From NCBI GenBank assembly GCA_963841425.1, contig CAWJCL010000002.1:806001-870000 (forward strand): a stretch of DNA of 64,000 nt, read 5' to 3'. The DNA is from DATEOR01 sp963841425. Its GTDB lineage: Bacteria > Actinomycetota > Thermoleophilia > Gaiellales > Gaiellaceae. Of this stretch, positions 44,505-52,784 are shown piece after piece; position 1 is the first letter of the stretch; each line of letters starts with the position of its first letter. Made by a program: the position numbers and the translations under genes. Under the pieces are notes generated by a model, which saw only the letters and a program-made list of their open reading frames with translations, made no database searches and had not been told where the DNA came from.

Positions 44505-45716
44505 ATGGATTTCGAGCTCACGCCCGAGCAGCGAGAAGTGCAGGCGACCGTCCGCCAGTTCGTGGACGAGCGCGTGCTGCCGAACGCGATCGAGAACGAC
44601 ATCAACCACCACCTGGACCTGGAGGCGATCGCGGGGATGGCCGAGCTCGGCCTCCTCGGCATCGTCATCCCCGAGGAATACGGCGGGGCTGGGCTCGACT
44701 TCGTGTCCGAGGCACTCGTCTGCGAGGAGATCGAGCGCGGCGAGGCGGCCTTCAGGACGCTGATCTCGGTCCACGTCGGGCTGAACTCGCTGACACTCCT
44801 CCGCTACGCCGGCGAGGAGCAGAAACAGCGCTACCTCACCCCGCAGGCGCGTGGCGACAAGCTCGCCTGCTTCGGGCTCACGGAGCCCGCGGCCGGGTCG
44901 GACGTCGCCGGGATGCTGACGAACGCCCGCCGCGAGGGGGACACGTACATCCTCAACGGCCAGAAGAACTGGATTTCCTACGCGAGCGTCGCCGACCATG
45001 CCCTCGTCTTCGCGAAGACGGATGCCGACGCGAAGCACCGCGGGATCTCGGCGTTCATCGTCGAGCGCGAATGGCCGGGTGTGGCGACCGCGGACACGGA
45101 GCACAAGCTCGGCATCTGGGCCGGCTCGACCGGCGAGCTCTTCTTCGAAAACGTCGAGGTGCCGGCGGAGAATCTCGTCGGCGAAGAGGGCCAAGGCTTC
45201 GAGATCGCCATGTACGGCCTCGACCAGGGCCGTTTCACGGTCGCCGCGGGCGCATGCGGAGTCATCCGGGCCTGCCTCGAGCAGTCGGTCGCCTACGCGC
45301 GCGAGCGCGAGACCTTCGGCCAGCCGATCGGGAAGAACCAATTCGTCCAGGACATGGTCGCGGAGATGGTGCTCGGCTACGAGACCTCGAAGCTCCTCGT
45401 CATGCAGGCCGCCTGGCTCAAGGACAAGGGTGTCCGCAACACGCGCGAGACGAGCCTGGCCAAGTGGCATGCGACCGAGTCGGCCTTCCGTGCCGCGCAC
45501 CTCGCCATCCAGGTGCACGGCGCCTACGGATACTCCGCCGAGTACGGGATCGAGCGCTACTTCCGGAACGCGCGCGCCCCGATCATCTACGAGGGCACGA
45601 CCCAGATCCACAAGATGATGCAGGCCGAGCACGCCCTCGGGTACCGCAACCTGAACGGGCGCGACGGCGACATCTCCCCCCTCGCGTCATGGGGCCCCGC
45701 GCTCTTGGCGCGCTAG
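44505..45716 (+). CDS. Acyl-CoA dehydrogenase
   Basis: FAD enzyme of fatty acid or amino acid beta-oxidation, 403 residues. The second ATG (44505) is preferred over 44499 because TAGACT is eight bases upstream and the product then begins MDFELTPEQREVQ. FAD/substrate motifs are FGLTEPAAGSDV and LNGQKNWISYASVADH; the C-terminal GAYGYSAEYGIERYFRNARA and IIYEGTTQIHKMMQA contains the catalytic Glu position of short-chain enzymes. The chain-length preference cannot be told. Transferred electrons would go to an ETF encoded elsewhere. Confidence 0.93.
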   Translation: MDFELTPEQREVQATVRQFVDERVLPNAIENDINHHLDLEAIAGMAELGLLGIVIPEEYGGAGLDFVSEALVCEEIERGEAAFRTLISVHVGLNSLTLLRYAGEEQKQRYLTPQARGDKLACFGLTEPAAGSDVAGMLTNARREGDTYILNGQKNWISYASVADHALVFAKTDADAKHRGISAFIVEREWPGVATADTEHKLGIWAGSTGELFFENVEVPAENLVGEEGQGFEIAMYGLDQGRFTVAAGACGVIRACLEQSVAYARERETFGQPIGKNQFVQDMVAEMVLGYETSKLLVMQAAWLKDKGVRNTRETSLAKWHATESAFRAAHLAIQVHGAYGYSAEYGIERYFRNARAPIIYEGTTQIHKMMQAEHALGYRNLNGRDGDISPLASWGPALLAR

Positions 45717-45757
45717 GCAAGGGCACGGTGCGGGGAATCGTCGCCCGTGCGGAGACA

Positions 45758-45845
45758 AGCCTTGTGTTTCACACAACCGGGGGTGTCGAGTGATGAAAAC
45801 GTTTCGGCGAGCGGAGCAGACTTTGTGCGCGTGAAACACAAGGCT
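45758..45845. repeat. 15 bp perfect inverted repeat embracing a start codon
   Basis: AGCCTTGTGTTTCAC (45758-45772) and its exact complement GTGAAACACAAGGCT (45831-45845) are separated by 58 bases. The right arm begins with the GTG start codon of the next gene. In RNA the arms could pair and hide the start codon; in DNA they could be two operator sites. An AAACGTTT palindrome lies between them. Confidence 0.65.
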
Positions 45846-46346
45846 CTGATTTGTGCCGTCGGTGCGGGAGTCGTGGCGCTGCTCGTCTCATTGGCTGTTC
45901 CGGGCACGGCCTACGCTCCGCCGCGCGCGGGCGTGTTCGTGCCCGGCGAGTCGCTCGGAGGAGTGCGGCTGGGGATGACCGAGGACGAGGTCCTCGCCGC
46001 CTGGGGGGACCAGCACGGAGTCTGCCGCGATTGCGACGAGCCCACCTGGTACTTCAACTACAAGCCCTTCGTGCCGCAGGGCACCGGGGTCGTCTTCGAG
46101 AAGGGGCGGGTCGCGCAGGCGTTCACCGTGTGGCGGCCGACCGGTTGGAAGACTCCCGACGGGCTCTTCCTCGCCGCCGACGCCTCGGACGTCGCTCGGA
46201 TCTACGGCTCACTCGACAAGCGCCGGTGCGCGCGCTACGAGGCGCTTCTCCTCCCCGGCGAGAAGGTGACGAGCGTCTTCTACGTCTTCCGGGACAAGGT
46301 GTGGGGCTTCGGGCTCATGAGGCCCGACGCGTCCCCCTGTCTCTGA
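45831..46346 (+). CDS. Secreted protein of unknown function
   Basis: 171 residues. GTG at 45831 starts a basic N-terminus and signal peptide (KHKALICAVGAGVVALLVSL); a longer in-frame start at 45747 would add 28 residues before it. The mature part has GVRLGMTEDEVLAAWG, reminiscent of BamE/SmpA-like domains, and paired cysteines (GVCRDCDEP, KRRCARYE). The start codon lies in the right arm of a 15 bp inverted repeat. The 3' end overlaps the MFS gene convergently by 32 bp. No firm family. Confidence 0.65.
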   Translation: MKHKALICAVGAGVVALLVSLAVPGTAYAPPRAGVFVPGESLGGVRLGMTEDEVLAAWGDQHGVCRDCDEPTWYFNYKPFVPQGTGVVFEKGRVAQAFTVWRPTGWKTPDGLFLAADASDVARIYGSLDKRRCARYEALLLPGEKVTSVFYVFRDKVWGFGLMRPDASPCL

Positions 46347-47610
46347 TCGATCCTTCCTCCTCCGCGAGGAGGGCGACGAGCGGGATGACCGCCAGCACCG
46401 GGATCGCCACGACCGGCCAGATGACCGCGTAGCCGTCCGTCGAGCGGAAGTGGCTGTGGAAGATGTCGATCGCCGCTCCGGCCGCGAGCGGCCCGATGAC
46501 GAGCCCGAGCCCCTTCGTCGTCGTCGCAAGGCCCGTGATCGTCCCGCGGTCTCTCGCCGGCATGACCTTGAAGAGGAGAGCCCAGGCGAGCGTCATCACG
46601 ACTCCGCCCGCCATCGCCACCGGAGCGATCAGCCCGTAGTACCACCAGTGCCAGGTCTGCGCGAAGCCGGCGACGAGGAGGCCGAGTCCGTAGACGACCG
46701 AGGCGCCGAGGATGACGTTCCCGACGCCGAATTCGTCGCCGAACTTCCCCGCAGCGAGTGCGGCCAGGACGTAGCCGGCCGCGACGACACCGAGCACCGT
46801 CGAGGAGACGTAGAGCGGCTGGTCGAGCCCGTCGATGATGTAGAGGACGACGAAGGTCCGCATCCCCGCGAAGGTCGCCTCCCAGGCCGTGTTGGCGATG
46901 AGGAAGCGGCGCACCTGCTTCTCGCGGCGGACGACGCGCCACGGCGCCCCAAGGATCGAGCGGAAGCGCTCGAAGCGGGTCGGCTCCACGTCCTTCTCGT
47001 GGACGAGCACGACCACCGCGCCGCACGAGACCAGGGTGACGCCCGCCGCGAGGATGAAGGGGAAGGGCTCCCAGACCGAAAGGAGGAAGCCGCCGCCGAC
47101 GAGCGCGGCGCCGAGCGCGGTCCCGCGCAGAACATGCTGGACACCCTGGGCCCGGCCGAAGTAGTTGTCCGGCACGAGGTCGGGATAGAGACCGCGGTAG
47201 GGCGGCTCGTAGATGTAGTAGGCGAAGAAGAAGCCGAAGAGGGCGAGCGCCGTCGCCTCAAAGCTCGGCATGAACGGGAGCAGCGCGAGCGAGACCGCCA
47301 TGGGTACGAGCGCGAGCACCATGAAGGGCCGCCGCCGGCCGAGCGGGACGTGCGTCGCGTCGCTCATCGGCCCCACGAAGAGCGGCATGAAGAACGCGAA
47401 GATGCCCTCAGCCGCCAGGACGAGCCCGATGAGCGTGGCCGAGTCGGTGAACTCGCCGAGGACCGGCGGGAGGTAGGCGGCGACCGTCGTGATCGACCAC
47501 GCGAGCCCGAAGGCGCCGAGGCCGAGCGACCACAGGAGCCCGCGGACCGGAGTCTCGAGCGACTCCTCGACGGCGCGCGGGACGACCTGGAGGCGCGAGC
47601 GATCAGGCAT
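46315..47610 (-). CDS. Major facilitator superfamily transporter
   Basis: 431 residues with twelve predicted transmembrane helices. The loop 2-3 motif A-like sequence is GPMSDATHVPLGRRRPFM and the C-terminal half repeats the pattern. It recalls sugar- or glycoside-cation symporters and their relatives, but the substrate is not clear. ATG at 47610 overlaps the stop of the HAD gene by 8 bp. Third gene of the nitrilase-HAD-MFS operon. Confidence 0.88.
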   Translation of the reverse strand: MPDRSRLQVVPRAVEESLETPVRGLLWSLGLGAFGLAWSITTVAAYLPPVLGEFTDSATLIGLVLAAEGIFAFFMPLFVGPMSDATHVPLGRRRPFMVLALVPMAVSLALLPFMPSFEATALALFGFFFAYYIYEPPYRGLYPDLVPDNYFGRAQGVQHVLRGTALGAALVGGGFLLSVWEPFPFILAAGVTLVSCGAVVVLVHEKDVEPTRFERFRSILGAPWRVVRREKQVRRFLIANTAWEATFAGMRTFVVLYIIDGLDQPLYVSSTVLGVVAAGYVLAALAAGKFGDEFGVGNVILGASVVYGLGLLVAGFAQTWHWWYYGLIAPVAMAGGVVMTLAWALLFKVMPARDRGTITGLATTTKGLGLVIGPLAAGAAIDIFHSHFRSTDGYAVIWPVVAIPVLAVIPLVALLAEEEGSIRDRGTRRAS

Positions 47611-48286
47611 CGGTCTCGACTCCGATGAGAGCCGGGAGCGCGAGCAGGGTCGGCAGAGCGTCCTCGATCTCGGTGCGCCCGTCCCGGTCGACGAGATAGG
47701 CGCGCATGCCGAGCGCCGGGCGCCTTCGACGTCGTCCTCGAGGGAGTCGCCCACCATCACCGCGGCCTCGGGCGCGACACCCAGCTCGTCGAGGACGGAC
47801 ATGAAGATCGTCGGGCTCGGCTTCACCTTCCCGTGCCGGCCCGACCAGATCCAGGCGTCTACAGGGAGCCTGAAGTGGTCGACGAACGCGCCGAGGTCGC
47901 GGCTCGTGTTCGAGACGAGCCCGATCTTCACGCCCCGCTCGCGGAGAAGGTCGAGGACGGGCAGGACGTCCTCGTAGAGCTCGAAGTTCTCGGACGCGAG
48001 CCAGCGGTCGGTGATCGCCTGGGCAACCGACCGGCACGACTCGCCCTGCTCCGCCCATCCCACGGACGATGTCCTCGGTGAAGCGGAGCCAGACCTCCTC
48101 GTCGTGCTCGAGCTCCGGGTGCTGCTTCAGGTCGAGGACGGCGGCGGCACGAGCCTCGGCGTAGCGCTCCGGGTCGAGGTCGAGGCCGAACCGCTTCCCC
48201 GCCTCGTGATACCCGCTCGGCCCGAGCAGGGGCCCCGGCTTGGCGAGGGTGAAGTCGACGTCGAAGAGGACGGCTTCGACAGTCAA
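47603..48286 (-). pseudogene. HAD-superfamily hydrolase with two compensating frameshifts
   Basis: The HAD fold is readable only across frames. The first frame, from TTG at 48286, contains motif I (VLFDVDFTLAKPG) and ends near RFTEDIVRG. The second frame (GWAEQGESCRSVAQAI ... IGLVSNTSRDLG ... KVKPSPTIF ... VMVGDSLEDDVEGAR) carries motifs II-IV. The third, again the first frame, finishes LGMRAYLVDRDGRTE. An extra G near 48060 and a missing G near 47717, both in G/C runs, explain it, and the net length is normal (227 codons). Start and stop keep 4 bp and 8 bp overlaps with the neighbours, so sequencing errors are as likely as true decay. Confidence 0.75.
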
Positions 48287-49119
48287 ACGCCCGCCGGCGA
48301 GCGGTAGGCCGCCGGCTGGCGGTTGGCGAGCGCGGGCAGGCGGCGGCGGATGTCCTCCATCCGCGGGCGGTCGATCTCGGCCGAGATGACACAGTCCTCG
48401 TCCGGCGCCTCGGCGAGCACGACTCCCCAGGGATCGGCGATGAGCGAGCGCCCGTAGGCCGCCTTTCCGTCCGCGAACGAGCCCCACTGGTTCGCCGCCA
48501 CGACGTAGCACTGGTTCTCCACCGCACGGGCCCGGAGCAGGAGCTCCCAGTGGTCCTTGCCGGTGAAGAGCGTGAACGCCGCGGGCACGGTGACGACCTC
48601 GGCGCCCTCGACCGCGAGCACTCGGTAGAGCTCGGGGAAGCGGAGGTCGTAGCAGACGGTCAGCCCGAGCTTCCAGCCCTCGACCTCGGTCGTGACCGTG
48701 GCCTCGCCCGGCTCCTCGGTCTCCGACTCGCGGTACACCTGGCCACCCACCTCGACGTCGAACATGTGGATCTTGCGGTAGACGGCCTGGATCTCCCCCT
48801 GCGGGTCGAACACGACGCAGGTGTTCGAGAGCTTCTCCCGGCCCTCGCGCCGCTCGACGATCGACCCGCCGACAAGTGTGATGCCGTGTGTCCGGGCCCA
48901 GCCGCTCATGGCCTCGACGGTCTCGCCGTCCTCGAGGCTCTCGGCCAGGCCGCGCATCATCTCGGGCGGGCCGATCCCAGTCCACTTCTCCGGGAGAACG
49001 ACCAGGTCGGCCCCGGTCGCGGCCGCGCGGGCGACGAGGCCCTCCGCGCGCTCGATGTTCTCCGCCTTCGTATCGGTGGAGTTCAGCTGGACCGAGGCCA
49101 CGCGAAGCCGGTCGGGCAT
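48283..49119 (-). CDS. Carbon-nitrogen hydrolase (nitrilase/omega-amidase type)
   Basis: 278 residues with the Glu-Lys-Cys triad: Glu in VVLPEKWTG, Lys in YRKIHMFDVE and Cys in GLTVCYDLRFPELYR. The pattern matches the Nit1/Nit2 branch, which hydrolyses omega-amides such as deaminated glutathione or alpha-ketoglutaramate. ATG at 49119 is six bases after TATCCT; upstream codons in the same frame are not family-like. Head of an operon with the HAD and MFS genes, with a TTGA overlap to the HAD start. Confidence 0.9.
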   Translation of the reverse strand: MPDRLRVASVQLNSTDTKAENIERAEGLVARAAATGADLVVLPEKWTGIGPPEMMRGLAESLEDGETVEAMSGWARTHGITLVGGSIVERREGREKLSNTCVVFDPQGEIQAVYRKIHMFDVEVGGQVYRESETEEPGEATVTTEVEGWKLGLTVCYDLRFPELYRVLAVEGAEVVTVPAAFTLFTGKDHWELLLRARAVENQCYVVAANQWGSFADGKAAYGRSLIADPWGVVLAEAPDEDCVISAEIDRPRMEDIRRRLPALANRQPAAYRSPAGV

Positions 49120-49125
49120 GGGCTC

Positions 49126-49135
49126 AGGATAGCCT
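49126..49135. promoter_or_regulatory. Symmetrical divergent -10 elements AGGATAGCCT
   Basis: Minus strand TATCCT (49131-49126) lies six bases before the nitrilase ATG. Plus strand TAGCCT (49130-49135) lies ten bases before the ATG at 49146. They share the central TA. Confidence 0.5.
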
Positions 49136-49145
49136 GGACAGGCGA

Positions 49146-49544
49146 ATGCGCACTCCCGCGGAGATCCTGGCCGACACGAGGACGATCGCTCTGGTCGGCG
49201 CATCGCCGAGACCCGAACGGCCGAGCAACGGCGTCATGCGCTACCTGCTCGCCCAGGGCTACCGGGTGATCCCGGTGCGCCCGCACCGCACGGAGATCCT
49301 CGGAATTCGCTGTGTGGACTCCGTCGCGGACATCGAAGAGCCGGTCGACCTCGTCGACGTCTTCCGTCGTCCGGAGTTCTGCCCCGAAGTGGCCGAGCAG
49401 GCGGCAGCCGCAGGCGCGAAGGCGCTCTGGCTGCAGCTCGGCGTCGTCTCGCCGGAAGCGCGGGCGATCGCCGAGCGGGCCGGGATGGACTACGTCGAAA
49501 ACGCGTGCACCGCGGTCGTGCACCGGCTCCATGCACAAAGTTGA
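49146..49544 (+). CDS. CoA-binding domain protein (YccU-like)
   Basis: 132 residues forming a Rossmann-type CoA_binding_2 domain: TIALVGASPRPERPSNGVM, GYRVIPVRPHRTEILG and ALWLQLGVVSPEARAIAERAG, ending with the family's VVHRLH. Usual family length. Function is unknown beyond CoA binding. Divergent from the nitrilase operon and convergent with the CtaG gene, 29 bp apart. Confidence 0.88.
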   Translation: MRTPAEILADTRTIALVGASPRPERPSNGVMRYLLAQGYRVIPVRPHRTEILGIRCVDSVADIEEPVDLVDVFRRPEFCPEVAEQAAAAGAKALWLQLGVVSPEARAIAERAGMDYVENACTAVVHRLHAQS

Positions 49545-49573
49545 AGACGTGCGTTGCCCGGCGGCATGGCTCC

Positions 49574-50332
49574 CTAGGCGCCCGCACGCGTCCGCTCCTC
49601 CTCAGGGATGAGCTTCACGACGAAGTAGAGGATCGCGGCGAGGAAGACGAACGCCTGCTCGACGTTCATGAAGATCCCGCCGAAGTTCTGGTCCCGCACG
49701 GCGGAGATCCCCCAGAGGCGCGGAGCGTCTGCGTAGAAGTCGTAGAACGGCGTCGAGGCGAATGTCAGCCCGAGGCCGAGGAACGTCGCGCCGACGAACG
49801 CCGCTCCCAGGTAGCCGATCTTGACAGGCGCCCCGATGTCGACCGGCTCGTCGGCGAGCACGGGCCACCAGAAGACGAAGCCCATGGCGATGAGCAGCAG
49901 GTGCTCGACGTTCAGCGTCCAGGCGTGCTCGAGCGCGAAGTCGTAGAAGAGCGCGAGGTGGATCGCGTACCAGCCGACGAGCCAGACCGGCAAGGCGATC
50001 CGCGGCCGGGTGAGAACGGCGAACGGTTTTCCGCCCGCGCGGGCGACCGAGGCGCGCATCGCCGGGGTCAGCCCGAGGACAAGGAGGGGCGGCGCCCAGT
50101 CGGCGATCATGACGTTCTGGAGCAGGTGGAAGAGGAGGAGGTAGTTGGCGGCGATCGTCTCCAGGGGCGAGTTGAGCGCTCCGGCGATCAGCAGGAGGCC
50201 GACGGAGAAGAGGACGATCCGCCAGAGCGGAGGCCGCTCGGTCCGGGCCGCGCGGAAGTAGATGACCGCCGCCACCGCCGCGAGGACGAGGAAGAGCGGC
50301 TCGAGCGTGAACGCGGAGGGCGCGGGGCTCAC
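49574..50332 (-). CDS. CtaG-like (caa3-type oxidase assembly factor) membrane protein
   Basis: 252 residues, about seven transmembrane helices, with the CtaG_Cox pattern: GALNSPLETIAANYLLLFHLLQ written in part as NSPLETIAANYLLLFHLLQ, then NVMIADWAPPLL and the late LTFASTPFYDFYA. CtaG assists copper insertion into cytochrome c oxidase in Bacillus. GTG at 50332 shares GTGA with the stop of the second CtaG-like gene. No cytochrome oxidase subunit lies in the window. Confidence 0.82.
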   Translation of the reverse strand: MSPAPSAFTLEPLFLVLAAVAAVIYFRAARTERPPLWRIVLFSVGLLLIAGALNSPLETIAANYLLLFHLLQNVMIADWAPPLLVLGLTPAMRASVARAGGKPFAVLTRPRIALPVWLVGWYAIHLALFYDFALEHAWTLNVEHLLLIAMGFVFWWPVLADEPVDIGAPVKIGYLGAAFVGATFLGLGLTFASTPFYDFYADAPRLWGISAVRDQNFGGIFMNVEQAFVFLAAILYFVVKLIPEEERTRAGA

Positions 50333-51186
50333 GCCGCGACGCGCTGGTCGTCCTCGGTGGGACGGAAGAGCCGGCGGTGCTGGGCGAGGAGCGTGAGCGC
50401 GACGAATGTCCCGAGCGTGAGGAGCTGCTCGCCCATCATCACGAGGCCGGCGAGCCGCTGGTCCTCGAGCGGAGAGAGCCCCAGGAGCCGCTCCGGCTGC
50501 TCCGCGTAGCTCCCGTAGAGCGGGCGCATGGCGAAGATGAGGACATCGGCGAGAATCTGCCCGGCTGCGAAGAGCGCGATCGCGAGAGCGAGCTTCCCGG
50601 CGAGGGTCAGCTCACGGCGGCGGGCGGGATCGACCAGCTGGATCCACACGAGCATCCCGACGACGACGAACGAGAGGTGCTCCAGGTCGTGCACGACCTG
50701 GTGCGTGAGGGTGTAGTCGTAGGCCGCGGGCACGTGCCAGCCGGCGATCACGAGCGCCCAGAGCACCAAAGCCACCTTGGGATCGAGCAGGAAGCGGAGA
50801 CCCGAGCGCAGCCAGCCCAACCGGGCGAGCCGGCCGAGGACCGCAGACGGGATGAGGAAGAAGGTCAAGGGCCCTCTCAGCGCCACGACTGCGAGCGCCA
50901 CCGCGAGGTCTCCGATGATCACGTGCTGGAGCATGTGCGCGGAGAGGAGGTACTCCTCGCCGACGTAGTCGAGCGGCGAGACGAGCGCCAGGGTCCCGAG
51001 CGTGACCGCGAGCGCGAAGAGCGCGGCGCGATCCCAGCCTGCATGGTCCTTCCGGCCCCGCCGCCGAAGCCGGACGAACGCCTGACCGAAGAGCGCCAGG
51101 GCGAGCGCAGACCCGGCGAGAACCACAACCGGCGCCTCCCAGGCGGAGGCGATCGCCTCGTGGTGTCCGGCGTGCGCCAGGATCAA
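50329..51186 (-). CDS. Second CtaG-like membrane protein
   Basis: 285 residues, about seven transmembrane helices. It shares with its neighbour the pattern VSPLDYVGEEYLLSAHMLQH and a late MRPLYGSYAEQ segment. A His-rich N-terminus (LAHAGHHEAIASAW) faces the outside and could bind copper. TTG at 51186 overlaps the TGA of the preceding gene (TTGA) and gives the natural N-terminus. Middle gene of the three-gene membrane operon. Confidence 0.78.
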   Translation of the reverse strand: MILAHAGHHEAIASAWEAPVVVLAGSALALALFGQAFVRLRRRGRKDHAGWDRAALFALAVTLGTLALVSPLDYVGEEYLLSAHMLQHVIIGDLAVALAVVALRGPLTFFLIPSAVLGRLARLGWLRSGLRFLLDPKVALVLWALVIAGWHVPAAYDYTLTHQVVHDLEHLSFVVVGMLVWIQLVDPARRRELTLAGKLALAIALFAAGQILADVLIFAMRPLYGSYAEQPERLLGLSPLEDQRLAGLVMMGEQLLTLGTFVALTLLAQHRRLFRPTEDDQRVAA

Positions 51187-52664
51187 GGAGCCGCGAGCAC
51201 CTGGCCCAGCACCCAGAGCCCTGTGAAGGTGTACCCCACCATCAGCAGTATGAGCGGGACCTGCGCCGCCACGGCGCGCCGCGCGTTCACGTGCACCCCG
51301 AGCGAGACGCGGTGCGCCTCGAACACGGCGACAACGTGGCCCCAGACGATCAGCGCGACCTGGATGTACCAGACGAGCGAGCCGGGCACTCCCGTCCACG
51401 GCGTCGCGTCCGGAACCCACTCGCGGCCGAAGGGATCGGCGACCGCCGCCCACGTGAACTGGCTCGCGTACACGAGGTAGAGGAAGTAGTGCGAGACGAA
51501 GTAGACCGCCGCGATCGGGATCAGCGTGGGCGCGTAGCGGCGTGCGGCGTCGGTGACCGACGTCGCCTCGAGGCGGGAGACCGCGGTGACGACGAGGAGA
51601 AACGCGAGCGCGAACGCGGCGACGATCGCGACCATGATGATCGAGTCGAGGAGGGTCTCGTGGACCGCAAGCCAGGTCGAGCGGTCGAGGAACCAGCTCT
51701 CGAGGTCGACGTACTTCTGCGTCTGTGAGAAGCCGTCGTAGACGACCGTGGCGAGGAGCGCGAGCACGAAGGTGCCTCCTCCGGTGCCGAGCATCGGTTC
51801 ACGCCGCACGCCCGAGCCGTAGGTCCGAAGGCGCATACCGCGATCCTCCGGATCGGCGTCGAGCCAGCAAGACGGGCAGTTGACGCGCTCCTCCTCGACG
51901 CAGCGGTGGGCCCTGCAGACACTCGCCGGGCGGCGCACGTAGAGCTCGACTGGAGCGAAGCGCGCAAGCGTCCGCGCGACAACGGTGAAGAGCTCGCCGC
52001 GGGCGAGCCACACCTCCGTTCCGAATACTGCCATCGCGACGAGCTGGAGCGCGATGTAGGCGAGGATGATGACCGCGAGCGTGAGCGGCTCCTTGGCCGG
52101 GTCCCATACGAGCTCCATCCAGCTCCAGAGGAGGATGAGCGCGGTCGCCGGCCAGAGGCCGAGCCGCTCCGGATACCGGACGGCGCCGGCTCCTCGGAAA
52201 GCGAGGGCGCGCTCGAGCGCGCGGCCGCCCGCCGAGAGCGGGCTGACGAAGTCCCACGCGTTTCCGACGAGCGCGGTCACGATCCCGAGCCCGACCCAGA
52301 AGTCGACCCAGACGACGATCGTGGCCGGGTTCTCGAAGAAGTCCTCCGGCCCGAAGAGCCCGCCCACGACGACGTCGACGAGGGCGAGCGAGAGGACGGC
52401 CAGGCCGATCGTCCCAAGGTGCAGCCGCCGGATCGAGCCGTAGAAGTCACCGCCCGTCCACGAGGTCTGCGAGCGCACGGCGAACATCGCCGCGGGGGCA
52501 GAGGCGAGCACCGCTACGCCGGCCGCCAGGGCGAAGAGCCAGATCGGGAGCGGGAAGCGGTAGTCGATCCCCGACACCGCGTGAGCCGACGCTGCGCTCG
52601 GCGCGGCCAGCGACCCCGCGGCCACGAGAAGGAGGGCGAGACCTGTCCTACGTGCCCGTTGCAT
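51183..52664 (-). CDS. Multi-spanning membrane protein with a Cys/His-rich cytoplasmic insert
   Basis: 493 residues with a signal-like N-terminus (GLALLLVAAGSLAAPSAAS), then roughly eleven transmembrane segments in two blocks. Between the blocks lies a zinc-ribbon-like loop, CRAHRC ... NCPSCWLDADP. No family is recognised with confidence; it resembles uncharacterised actinobacterial membrane proteins next to ctaG. It starts 26 bases after tRNA-Pro and heads the operon with the two CtaG-like genes, suggesting a joint role in metal or respiratory-complex assembly (inference). Confidence 0.75.
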   Translation of the reverse strand: MQRARRTGLALLLVAAGSLAAPSAASAHAVSGIDYRFPLPIWLFALAAGVAVLASAPAAMFAVRSQTSWTGGDFYGSIRRLHLGTIGLAVLSLALVDVVVGGLFGPEDFFENPATIVVWVDFWVGLGIVTALVGNAWDFVSPLSAGGRALERALAFRGAGAVRYPERLGLWPATALILLWSWMELVWDPAKEPLTLAVIILAYIALQLVAMAVFGTEVWLARGELFTVVARTLARFAPVELYVRRPASVCRAHRCVEEERVNCPSCWLDADPEDRGMRLRTYGSGVRREPMLGTGGGTFVLALLATVVYDGFSQTQKYVDLESWFLDRSTWLAVHETLLDSIIMVAIVAAFALAFLLVVTAVSRLEATSVTDAARRYAPTLIPIAAVYFVSHYFLYLVYASQFTWAAVADPFGREWVPDATPWTGVPGSLVWYIQVALIVWGHVVAVFEAHRVSLGVHVNARRAVAAQVPLILLMVGYTFTGLWVLGQVLAAP

Positions 52665-52689
52665 CGCTATACGAATGATTCCACAGACA

Positions 52690-52763
52690 TCGGGGTGCCC
52701 GGATTTGAACCGGGGACCTCGCCGACCCGAACGGCGCGCGCTACCAGGCTGCGCTACACCCCG
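52690..52763 (-). tRNA. tRNA-Pro (anticodon CGG)
   Basis: Reads from 52763 leftward. The acceptor stem CGGGGTG/CACCCCG pairs in all 7 bp. The D-stem is GCGC/GCGC, the anticodon stem CGCCG/CGGCG with loop TTCGGGT (anticodon CGG), and the T-arm CCCGG/CCGGG has loop TTCAAAT. The discriminator base is A at 52690 and no CCA is encoded. The initial C matches tRNA-Pro. Confidence 0.96.
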
Positions 52764-52772
52764 AGGCTCGCA

Positions 52773-52778
52773 TAGCGT
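52773..52778 (+). promoter_or_regulatory. Leaderless-type -10 of the NIF3 gene
   Basis: TAGCGT six bases before the ATG at 52785, with no ribosome-binding site. Confidence 0.45.
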
Positions 52779-52784
52779 ATCGAA

